A DNA stretch of 64,000 nt from Bugula neritina. Its lineage: Eukaryota; Bryozoa; Gymnolaemata; Cheilostomatida; Bugulidae. Position numbers and translations under genes: made by a program. Under the pieces are notes generated by a model. The model made no database searches. It was not told the origin of the DNA and saw only the letters and a program-made list of their open reading frames with translations. How positions within the stretch are numbered: the first letter of the stretch is position 1; every line of letters begins with the position of its first letter. This document shows positions 12,326 through 22,766 of the stretch, piece after piece. The stretch is taken from assembly GCA_964035545.1 (NCBI GenBank), contig OZ037771.1, positions 11,043,980 through 11,107,979 on the forward strand. Direction: 5' to 3'.

Positions 12326-13620
12326 AGGGGTAAGGGGGCACAACGGTCATAGGGGTACAAAAAGCCGGCCAAATTGCGAGAGAACTTATTGACTTGGAGT
12401 TGTGATATTTTTTTTCATAAAAAGATATTAACATAATTATTTAGCCTTTGTAGTTTCAACACTTGCAGAACATACGTGTTGAAAAAGCAAGTAAAAAACT
12501 TTTTTTACCTAATTTTTGCAAACTTTTTAAGATGTTGTTAAAGCTTTATAACTTTTTACACTCAAAGACAAGAAGCCTATATGTTGCTAATATTATTGCT
12601 ATTGCTTGTCTCTACATTGTTAAACTAGTAAAAAACTCTAAAATAAACTTTTCTTGAGGCACGTTTATTTTCAATTTGGCCGCACACGGGCACATTGGGT
12701 CACCTGATTAATTATTGCAGCCTGATCACTTTTATTAGTTTGTTTTCCCAAAAATGTTGTTGAAATGTTACTAAAATTTATAGATATAGCCATTTTTGAC
12801 CTTTTTGTAAAATATCAAAGACATCATGGTAAGACTACAAAATTACAAGTTGAAGCTCCCCTAATATATACATTTGGTGAGGTTAAAGCTTTGCCATTTT
12901 ATACATAATACAAAACACTCTGCTGTTGCTACTAGTAGATAGTCATGATATTTATTACACATTATATCATTGAGGAAATATTTATGTATTTTACTAAAAT
13001 AAATTGTGATTAGCTCATTTGCTCCCCCCTCTGCTTTCAGTACTCCAGTAACAAACCTCAGCCATGCACCTAAGCTACAGTTCATAGAAAAAACCCAATC
13101 GGAATTTTGTAGTACATGTTACTAAAGTTTTTTTTTGATAAAAGTTCCTCTGAAGTAAAAATAAAAGAAATTTTTTATTTCTAAACAGTAATGATAATGG
13201 CACTGTAGAATCGAGTGATGTGCGTTTGATTTTGCCTTCCTCTGCTATCCGTAGTGGCGCAAACTGTACAGCTAAAACATGATTTTTGCTGTAGACCTGA
13301 AAGAGCATTTTTTTGTAATATTAAATAAATAAAGATTAGATGTAACAGAATACGTAAATTTTCAATATATTTGTTGTGTCCCACCTAGTGGCCAATTGTA
13401 CCCCGGTACCGGGGCACAGTGGGCCAATTTTTTCGTCATGAAAGTTTCATCATTCTGAAAGTTGTGAGAGATAGATACAATAAACTGGTACCTGTAATAG
13501 ACAACAGATGCAGCATTAAGACTAGAGGTTATTGAACTAGTAACTTGAAAAGCGGACGAATGAGAGCAACAAATTCAAAATTCGGCCCGTTGTGCCCCCC
13601 CTTCCCCCCTCATTACCCTT
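12326..13620. mobile_element. TIR-bounded DNA transposon remnant
   Basis: The left end (AGGGGTAAGGGGGCACAACGG, starting at 12326) is matched in inverted orientation by the right end (CCCGTTGTGCCCCCCC...CATTACCCTT, ending at 13620), apart from a small indel. Inside both ends, GC-rich subterminal motifs of the types GGGCACA and GGCCAA recur near 12368, 12680 and 13390-13432 in an otherwise AT-rich body. Such subterminal repeats are typical of cut-and-paste transposons. No transposase-like frame was recognised in the 1.25-kb interior, so it is probably non-autonomous. Superfamily unknown. Confidence 0.55.
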
Positions 13621-13734
13621 AATGTAAACATACCTCTGTTCTCACACTATGAGATGTCTATAACTAAATCATTCTTCAAATTGACTATACATATATTTTA
13701 TTCTTTAACTGATTTGCTTGCATAAGTACGTAGC

Positions 13735-13773
13735 GTGATGCCATTACGTGATTCCATTACGTGATGCCATTAC
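13735..13773. repeat. Three tandem copies of a 13-bp unit
   Basis: GTGATGCCATTAC, GTGATTCCATTAC and GTGATGCCATTAC follow directly on each other, with one substitution in the middle copy. Confidence 0.9.
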
Positions 13774-15680
13774 CTAAAGGTATAGGCATGAAAATGGTGC
13801 AATGATGATGCAATACACAAGTATGATATCACTGTCAGCAGAAAATAAACAGATATTTTACTATTGAATTAAAAGATAATGAAAACAAAAGCATGTTGAG
13901 GAGGTTAATAAAATAAAATGGTGAAATTTACTGTTGTAAAAATTATATGTATATTTCCAAAAGGCTAAGTAGCCAACCCACTACAGCTATTGACCTTGTA
14001 GGGTTATGCAATACATCATTCAAGTCATATAATATGAGTTATTGTTAAATGGTTAATAAAATTTGGCTATAATTAGTACTTTACTAATCATATATGTCAG
14101 CAGTAAAATTTTTGAACAAGAAAGTTCTATATTCAAGTGCATATGACAAATATAATTTAAACATTTTTTATTATAAATTTTTATAGTTTTTTTAGCACCA
14201 GGCTTTCTTTAAATTATAGAAATTTGAGATTGGGATATAATATTTAAATTTGGAATGATGTGTTACAGGTTTAAGCTTTTATAGGTTTATTTCCTTTATC
14301 ATAGTAAAAGCTAAATCAGCTCTTATTTCTGTTTATATATGCATACATTTTATTTGTTACACGCCAAAGTTTAAAAAACTACCCTACCATACTTTTGCTA
14401 TTTACTAATAATAATCTATGTAAATATGCTTTACGGGATGTAGTTTATTGCTAGGGACTTTATTTCTACGATGTTGTATGCAACATTCTTACTATATAAA
14501 TTTTCAAAGCAAAAGCATATATAAAAAAGTTTTTGTTATGTAGCTAATGTATAGATATTTATGCACATTATATACTGACTTTATTCTCTCTGTACTACTC
14601 CACTCTAGCTAAAATGTTCTGTGTACAAAAACTTATACTCGTTATAATCTTAAAAGGAAGTCTAAATCTTGTGCAATTATTATAGTTATAATATGTAAAA
14701 GCAAAACAATAAATTTACGCTATACGATAATATCAAGTATAAGAAACATAAAAATCAAAGACTTGTAAGAATATCTTGCAAGAATTATTTCAGTGGTAAA
14801 TGTTGTAGTATGGCTTTGTTATTATACAAGCATTGAAAGAAAAGAATATGTAAAGCTTTCAAATGGAAAGCTAATGCTTTATGTATATACTGAAGTCGCT
14901 CTCTGTTTAATACAACTCTTAACCTATAATAGCACGTTCTAGTCTCAATGAAGTTTATTTGCAGTTTATTTACGTAATACTACAGTAAAATGGTCAAGTA
15001 ATGACTAACATTGCAGCAACTGAACTTTTGTTTTTTTTTCTATCGTTGCTTGTTTTAGGTTTAATACAGATTTTGTTATACAATTATTACAATTACAGTA
15101 CAACTTAATATAAAAGTAAGGATCATAAAGCCTTTGAAAATAGAATAATATCTTAATTCTTGTTTTTACAAGATAAAACCCCTACTGAACAGAAAAGCAG
15201 CGTCTCACATCAAGCATAATTATTGGAATTTGGTAAATTAGAGGTTTTTAAAACTTTTCCTTCGCTATAGCCCATTTCGCAACTAAATATGGCCATGCAG
15301 TCACATATACCATGAATACCGCACCACAAATATATCATAATCTTACTGCTAAGATAATATAGTGAGCTTATTTATTTGCATGAGGATGGCCTGCGAGTGC
15401 TGTGTATTATACAATCTATCACAAGGAGAAAGGGAGGTTGGGAGTTGCTGCACCAATATTATAGGGGTTTGAGGGTTGTAAAAATGGTGCGTATTATGTG
15501 CAAATGATACACATCATTCTTACAGCTCTCAAATCTATATATAATATTTTGTTTACCTGATTCTTTTTATTCACTAACTTTTATCTTTATTTTTAATGAT
15601 AAAATTCAAAATGAAACTTAATAATATTTCATTTTTATGTGATGGAGTGATATAGTGTCTATTGTATTTATACTTTTCAG
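13774..15680. other. AT-rich region upstream of the SAMHD1-like coding exons
   Basis: No coding exon was found. The stretch from about 15437 to 15680 resembles 61503-61655 upstream of the second SAMHD1-like gene (AGTTGCTGCACC/AGTTGTTGCCCC, CAGCTCTCAAA, GGAGTGATATAGTGTCTA/GGAGTGATGTAGTATCTA). The locus duplication therefore reached upstream of this exon. Confidence 0.45.
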
Positions 15681-15683
15681 CAG

Positions 15684-15834
15684 TCAAGTTGTATCAAACA
15701 TGGCAAATGCTGAAGTAAAGCGTGAAGTGACAAAGCTTTTGGCCCAGATCAAAGATGAGTTCAAAAAAGATATCAACGTTGAACCAACACTAGAGAGCTT
15801 ATCAATGTTAGATGACTGGGTGTTAAGAGGACAG
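15684..15834 (+). other. SAMHD1: SAMHD1-like gene 1, first coding exon
   Basis: The acceptor is a NAGNAG-type site (TTTTCAGCAG, 15674-15683) and the donor is CAG/GTATAT at 15834/15835. The ATG is at 15700. Upstream of it the frame stays open back to the acceptor (reading SQVVSN), so a longer N-terminus from an unseen upstream exon is possible. It aligns loosely with the second coding exon of gene 2 (shared S.VV... and LSM.D). The encoded 45 residues are charged and helical in character, with no SAM domain. Confidence 0.75.
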
Positions 15835-18800
15835 GTATATATAGGAACTTGCTTACCAATAATGAAATCATCTGTGCATGTTGTCTAATATATACTTCCT
15901 ACCAATTTTAAAGGAAGTAGCTAATATAAAGATAACAATATTCTAGCTCTTTTACATCAGAGTGTAAAGCCTCTGCGGTTAGCATTATGTCATCACAATA
16001 AACAGAAGATAAACATTTGCTGCAGCAGATAGTATTGCATAGAAATATTTGCATGGATTGTTAACTAATCATGCAGTTGCATTTTGTAAAAATGCTTTTA
16101 TATGATAAAACTAACGAAATGGTGGCAGTTACCTTGTTTTAGAAATAACTCCAACCTTAACATTCCAAAAACTCAAATTGTTTACTTTTACTCAATTGAA
16201 TTTTTTAAAGTTCTAGCTAATTTCTGACTTTTAGATAAAAGATGACAATAAAAGAACACAGATTTTATATAAAATTGAAAAGTTTCTACAAAAAAACCAT
16301 TTTACAGTGTCCTATAAACTTTTCAATGACCCAATACATGGAAGCATCAAAGTGCATCCTGTAGCTCAGATCATTATTGATACTCCACAGTTCCAGCGAC
16401 TACGCCACATAAAACAGGTTGGGTTTAACATACTAAGTATCTATTTGACTGTTACAGACTAAAAAATAATATATATGCTCTAGTTTATTTATTAAAATAT
16501 CTCACTATTTATAGTTGGCATCAGTGAACCATGTGTACCCCGGAGCTAATGGCACCAGGTTTGACCATAGTCTGGGAGTTTACCACTTAGCTGGGAAACT
16601 TGTGAATACTTTGAAAGATAATCAACCTGAGCTTGGTCTGACAAAGGCGGATTGTCTTTGTGTAGAGGTAAAACTTCATTATAGGTCACTTTACTCTATT
16701 TAGTGCATGCACTGAATAAAATCATTTTTGCCTGATTTATATAAAAAAAACTCTTGTTCCTACTATATATGTTTTCTTTTGTTGCAAACTAATTAAATGC
16801 CCGCAATTAAATCTAAATATTCAGATTTTTTCAATTTTCTTACAGTTACTATGTTTTTTTGTTTATTTATTTGTAAAAAAGCACAGGCTATATAAGTGAC
16901 GATTTTTGCAACTTTTAGTTATTGAAAAACTTTGTGGTATATAGTAATCTTATGAAGTATTTTTTTTTAATCTACATGTACTACAGTTTTTGATTATTTG
17001 AATGAGATGCAATCTCTACCAACATTTTCATTTAGTGGTTATAATATAAGCAAAATTGTGGTGCAGCATAGATGCTGGTCCGGTTCCTTAAATACGAGCT
17101 TGCGTTTTTATTTCAAATAGGGGCTTTAGTGTTGCAAAACCTGCACTTAGTTTTTTTTTATTACGATGTTTACAAGCAGCTAGTACATGGAAATACCTCC
17201 AATCACAAATTTCTTTTTTTACTCCTATATTTGCTAATGTCACTAAAAATAAAATGACCCACAGTTGTACTTAGATATATAATTACTTTACAATCCAGCA
17301 ATAAAAATAGTTCAAAAAAGTAAATATATATAAATAAATTAAAATTGAAAACATTAATTATATAAAATCTTTATACTGACATCCAGTTTTGATAAATCTG
17401 TTAAAATAATATGTTTGCATATATTTGTCACAATTTTAAATATCCATTATATGCCACAATGATTATTACTGATAGCTTTACTTTAAATTATAAATTTTTG
17501 AAACTGATCTTAATAAGCTCAAATATTTATGTTGGGAAGTAATTTTTAGACGTTGAACTTTATTAGTCTGAAGAGATGGCCATTTGACACACATATCCTG
17601 CTGCCAGCATTTAGCTACTTAAGTTCAAAAAGTCAAAATGATGAGAGAATATTAAGACACTTTTGATAAAATCCATTTGGTAACTTAAACTTAGTCTAAC
17701 ATATATTTAATGTTGGGAAGTGAACTTAGTTAATCGAGCTGTATGTCAGTTGCAAGAACTTGATGGTATAATAGCTTTTAAATGCTTAAATGAGCAAACT
17801 TTCCCATTTTAAATAGACATAGACCTAAAAATATTTTGTTCAAAACTGAAAATAATGCCCAAGTGGTTGTGATTGATTATATTGTTTTTTATTTATGATG
17901 TACAGCTAGCTGGCCTATGCCATGATATGGGACACGGACCATTCTCACACCTGTTCGAGGATGTGGTAGCTGACTTGCAAGATCATGAAAATCAATGCAA
18001 GAGTGAAGAAGCTGACTCATCAGAAGCACCAAAAGGTGAAAGTAAAGAGCGATGGAAGCATGAAAAGAACACAATTAAAATGCTGAATTATCTTTTTAAT
18101 TATAATGAAAGCATTAAAGAAGAGTTTTCTACTTGGGGTTTAGTTGATGCTGATAAGGAGTTTATTAGAAGTTTGATCGAAGGCAAGGAGGTAAGAAGAG
18201 CTGACTTTCCACATTTTTAGTAAAGCAAAATTTTGGCAAGATATATTGTCTTTTGATGTACGTAGCTAAAATATTGTAGTGAATTTTGCCAGAAGAGTTA
18301 TCCTTTCGATAATAACATAATCTAAAATCCATTACAATATAGTAAAAATGCAATTTTCATTAGTTTAGTGGTGTATTTGTTGCTTATTTTGTTTATGATT
18401 TACAGTATATGTTTTGTTTTGAAGCGTTAAAAGATTTTAAATAGCAGTATTTTTGAATGCGTATAGAATGTAGTTATAAGAATTTTACTTTAGCTTTACT
18501 CAAATATATATCTTTTGCTTTATATTCACTATATTGCATAGGCACACAACTGCAGATTGGTAAGTGACTAAAAAGTAAGAAACAAAGAAAATTCAGCACG
18601 AATACAAGATCTTATATTTTATATTTTATATTTTATAGCTATAGCCTATACACAATATAAAGTGTTGGCAAAACTTTTAAATAAGTGACTAATTTATACT
18701 ATAGAATAAGAATACAGGACGAGACGACTCAAAGTCTTTCCTCTATCAGATTGTTGCAAACAATGAAAGTGGAATAGATGTTGATAAGTGGGACTATGTG

Positions 18801-21800
18801 GTTAGAGATGCTCACTACTTGGGTATGTACTAAGTTTGTACAACTGTATTTTATATGCTAATTTGTAAAATATTTCATATAGTTATGATAGAATTTCTTC
18901 ACTATATAATAAAACTAGCAACAAGTGTAATCGGACGCAAAAAAAATTAGAAAAGCTTACAACATAATAACTTTTATAAAGTAAATACGATTATTTACAA
19001 GATAGTTTAGCTGATGAAAGGTTTCAAATGACCATTTTGAGATAATAGACTCAATGTAAAAGAATGAGCATGCAATAAAACTTCAAAAATATTTTAATTT
19101 CCATAATACTGTGCGAATTAAAAAACAAGATAAAGTTTTAGTACAAGCAGACATGGCAAAAAATCAAGTTGAAATATTATATGTAATAAAACAGCTTCTA
19201 CTAAAAGTTGCAATTTAAATTAAAAGCACTGCCAGTTTCATATGCATATTTAATGTGTCTCTTTAAGTAGTAGTGCTAAGATTACTATTTGAAAACTACA
19301 AAATGTTATGCATGTGAATCACAACGATATTAAAGTTATTAAATTGTTGTAGGTTATCTTTATTAACACCTGAAATTGTTTCTTTTGCTCAGTGACTTCT
19401 AAGTTATAAACTAAAAACAAACTGCAGCTCTACAATTTACTCACACAGATAGATTAAGTTTATAGCAAGCCTAATCACATCTCCTAATTTGATAACAAAA
19501 ACCAACAATAGTTTAGATTAGGTCTAGCTCTTTGTTGCTGAAGAAAAGAATTAGGTTTTGTTTTTATTAACATTGCTTTTAATTATAACTTTTATGTAAT
19601 TTAAATATTATCACAATAAACATTGAAGTGTTCAAAAGTGCTTAAAATATTTTTTTTTTGGAATAAAGATCAATTTTGAGTATGAAAGGCTGCTTCACAC
19701 TGCCAGAGTGATTGAGGTTGATGATGACAACGCTGAAGAATCTTGTATTAAGAAACTTCACATCTGCTTTAGAGATAAAGAGCAGGACTCGGCTTTCAAT
19801 TTATTTCAAACAAGATACAGCTTGCATAAGCAAGGTACTTTAGTTTACTTAACTCTGCCATTATTATTATTTTATTTTAGTCAAATAATTTATATTGTTA
19901 TATAAAATGATTATATATACTACTTATTGCCACTAACTGGTAGTATGATTGAAGATTTCAAATTGTAGAATTACTTTGTTGTTGGGAGATTTATGTTTGA
20001 ATTTGAGGCGAGGGTTTGGAGTTTGAGTTTGGGGGTAGGCATTTGGGTTAGGAGATACAAGGGGTTTGAGTTTGGGATATTTTAGCATTAGTGTGCCACT
20101 TTTACCTACTATTCCATTTGTGATATTTGTGCCATTTTTACCTAAACTCATTTTTATTAGCATACCAACATCCTGTTAAAAGAGCTGTAGAGCTCATGAT
20201 CAAGGATGCAATAGTTGCTGCTGCCCCCCACCTCAGAATTAGGGGGAAGAGTTTACTGGAGTGTTTGGATGATATGGAGAGCTACACTCCTCTTACTGAT
20301 AGCATATTGTATAAGGTATGCTCACAAATTTTTGTCATCCATTTTGCTATTTGTTTAGAGGTATGATTTTTGAAATCTTTCCAGAGTGTTTTACAAAAGA
20401 CCCATGCAGTTGTTATATAACTTCAAGCTACAGTGTAGATTGAGCAGAATGTACTACATGTTACAGTGTTTATATAGCAAATTGTGCACACTGTGTATTA
20501 CATGTTACAGATCTTAGATAGTGAAGAAAAGGAGTTGGAAAAGTCACGGCATATCCTGGAACGACTCCAAAAACGTAAATTGTATATGTGTGTCGAACAA
20601 GCAGAGGTTTCGAGTAAGTTACGTGTATTTACATCTTGAGTTTGTAAGCCGGTTAGGTGTGTTATATAGCCTCATCTAACATAGGATGCCTGTATTTTAT
20701 TATTCTTATTGCAGAAAGTGTTTCTAGCAATGAAAATTAAAGAGATAGCTTTGCGTGACCATAATGTTTCATATTATGGAAAACATTTTTGCTGTGGCCT
20801 CAATTTGACCACTACCTGAGTTTTATTTTTAGATGCTTTATACATTTTAGAACTGCCAGATGGAAAAACCCTAAAGGGGTTGAGAAACCAGCTTGCTAGT
20901 GAACTAGAAGATACAGATTTCACTGTGAGTTTGACTGCCAGACACTTTGGGAAGAACAATGCGAACCCTTTAGATTCCATTTGGTAAGTCAGGTACACAA
21001 ATTTAAAATTTGGGATGGTTAATTGTGAAAACTGTTTGAAAGATTCTTCAACTATGTGTTAAAATTTACTCCTCTGTTTTATCATTGTTTGTTCAGCTCG
21101 TTGCCTGAATGAATATTGAAAAATTTATTTTTAGGTTTTATAAGAAGCAAAATTTAAATGAAGCTTTTCAACTTACCGAAGAGCAGAAGTCTCTTCTCAC
21201 TCCTGCGCAGTTTCAAGATAAGGTATTGTTTGTTCTTTTGTTAGCAAAAAATCTTTATTACTTTTAAAAGCAAAGACAGATATAAATGATGAAGACTTTC
21301 GTTAATTTGGTTGAAACTTTGTTTTTGTCTTCATTTTTGTTATCTGTAACAATCTGATTTTTCTTGAAACTGTTGGCTTGGTTAAAAATTATTCTTTGTC
21401 TAACTTTTCCAATTATTCAGTCGTTTGTCTGCACATAATACCCACATGTATGTAATACCATTGATAGCGCCTCCAGTAAGTAACGTCCACATGCACTATG
21501 CATGGCATCTATAATACTTACATATAATTATTGTTCTAGTCAACACTGAATATCACACAAATGTTTGGGTGGGAGTATGTGATGTTGAGTAATTTGATAG
21601 TCAGTCAAGTGGAAACTCTAACTATGGAAGATCTACTTAAATAAAACAGTAAACTGATTGTTAACTTGGGCCTATTTGTTACTTTTAAGTCTTCGACTCA
21701 AACAGTTTTCTTATGCAACTAAATAGATTTGATAGGAATGCAGTTTGATACATTTAATAGAACAACCTGAAATGTAAATTGTGTTAATAATTCACAATTT

Positions 21801-22218
21801 TGTATTACCAGTGATAAAATAATTGTGTCTTCCAATTATCTAACAATATTGAAATTATGATTTAGTTTGGATTCAAAGTTAAATGATAAATCTAAAACTT
21901 GAGACAAGTCACTGATGATGGCTTGTTGAGTCAGTGGTTTAAATCAATACATTGTTTCTAGCAAGCCAAAAAATTTAAAGAGGCGAGACTGAATCCCACA
22001 AACTTTTGTAACGCATTTTTGGAAAACAAAAGTGAATTTCTACCCATTTAGATTGCAAGCGCATATATTCAATTATATTTCTATCTAAAATAATTTTATT
22101 CACATTGCAGGCCATCACAGTATTCTGCAAAGCTGAGGATGTCAAAGACGAACATTACGAAAGAGTTAGAGAAGTGTTTAGTCGTTATAATCTTCTTTCA
22201 AGGATCTCACATGGCTGA
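15700..22218 (+). CDS. SAMHD1: SAMHD1-like dNTP triphosphohydrolase (gene 1, 11 coding exons)
   Basis: HD-domain hydrolases of the SAMHD1 family cleave dNTPs to deoxynucleoside and triphosphate, and are activated by GTP/dNTP binding. Exons: 15700-15834, 16235-16417, 16515-16667, 17906-18190, 18705-18822, 19661-19834, 20161-20315, 20511-20613, 20833-20983, 21135-21222, 22111-22218; phases agree throughout, giving 550 residues. The metal-binding set is present: H124 (RFDHSLG), H163-D164 ([12 protein letters not shown]) and D279 (GIDVDKWDY). Also kept are the allosteric-type D94, Q99, R100 and R102 (DTPQFQRLR) and active-site Q106 and R121. The human protein has 626 residues; the difference is mainly the absent N-terminal SAM domain. 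The ATG at 15700 follows an acceptor (15679-15683), so a leader exon is expected. All introns are GT-AG except the fifth, which needs a TG acceptor at 19659-19660. No AATAAA or ATTAAA follows before the (TA)n array. Confidence 0.93.
16515..16667 (+). other. SAMHD1: SAMHD1-like gene 1 exon with first HD histidine
   Basis: It encodes residues 107-157 with the segment [19 protein letters not shown], holding R121 and metal ligand H124. The splice sites are TTTATAG/TTGG and GAG/GTAAAA. The homologous exon in gene 2 (62963-63115) has the same length, 153 nt, and differs at only a few residues (such as V110 to L, N/K and T/S changes). Confidence 0.92.
17906..18190 (+). other. SAMHD1: SAMHD1-like gene 1 exon with HD motif
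   Basis: It encodes residues 158-252, opening [20 protein letters not shown]163 and D164 are the HD metal ligands, and H167 and H172 match further active-site histidines of the family. A charged, Ser- and Glu-rich stretch (residues about 183-208) forms an insertion relative to vertebrate SAMHD1 before the conserved '[10 protein letters not shown]'-type segment. Confidence 0.92.
19661..19834 (+). other. SAMHD1: SAMHD1-like gene 1 exon with apparent TG acceptor
   Basis: The family pattern LGI..NF.Y requires the reading GGA-ATA-AAG-ATC-AAT-TTT. The G at 18822 ends the previous exon in phase 1, so this exon must start at 19661, directly after the dinucleotide TG (19659-19660) in a T-rich tract. 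Using the nearest AG (19667-19668) shifts the frame into TGA after three codons, and the alternative donor at 18827 also leads to a stop. Either a rare GT-TG intron, a disabling mutation or a base error in the T run explains it. Confidence 0.7.
20012..20080. repeat. G-rich degenerate (TTTGAG/TTTGGG) tract in intron
   Basis: Within the sixth intron of the SAMHD1-like gene, imperfect repeats such as TTTGAG, TTTGGGGG and GGGTTAGG give strong G over C skew on the plus strand. It is likely simple-sequence drift. A G-quadruplex in the transcript is possible but not shown. Confidence 0.5.
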
Positions 22219-22532
<314 letters not shown>

Positions 22533-22533
22533 G

Positions 22534-22766
22534 TGTAGTTTCTATAATTAAAAATGAATCAAAAGAACTCAATATTTCGAAAAAATAGAGTATTTATATT
22601 TGGTACTAATATAATTTTGGATATAAAAATAAACTTAGATCTTCATTCTATTGACTACAATATTGTTTCACGTAGTGCGAGCTACGATCATCAGGTCGTT
22701 GTGTGTACGCTTGAGTGATTTTGTTTTGAAATTAGTATTGTTAGTGTATTACTACGCTGGAATGTT
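22534..22766 (-). other. 3' untranslated part of Penelope-like unit A
   Basis: Non-coding sequence downstream (on the minus strand) of the 717-codon frame. It contains the hammerhead-like motif and ends at the (TA)n array. The same 3' sequence recurs in piece B and, without its last 65 bp or so, in piece C. Confidence 0.8.
22653..22697 (-). ncRNA. Hammerhead ribozyme-like motif, unit A
   Basis: Read on the minus strand, the core CTGATGA (22688-22694) is followed by a 5-bp stem II with loop CTCGCA, then GAAA, a short palindromic stem III (ACAA-TA-TTGT), and the predicted cleavage site after TGTA. The following GTC can pair with the GAC just before CTGATGA as the base of stem I. Hammerhead ribozymes have been reported in Penelope-like pseudo-LTRs, which is exactly this location. 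Stem I beyond 3 bp was not resolved. Confidence 0.75.

Noticed and set aside
12463-12657. 64-codon frame inside the TIR element as a transposase piece
   Set aside because: No transposase motif (such as DDE/D blocks) is visible.
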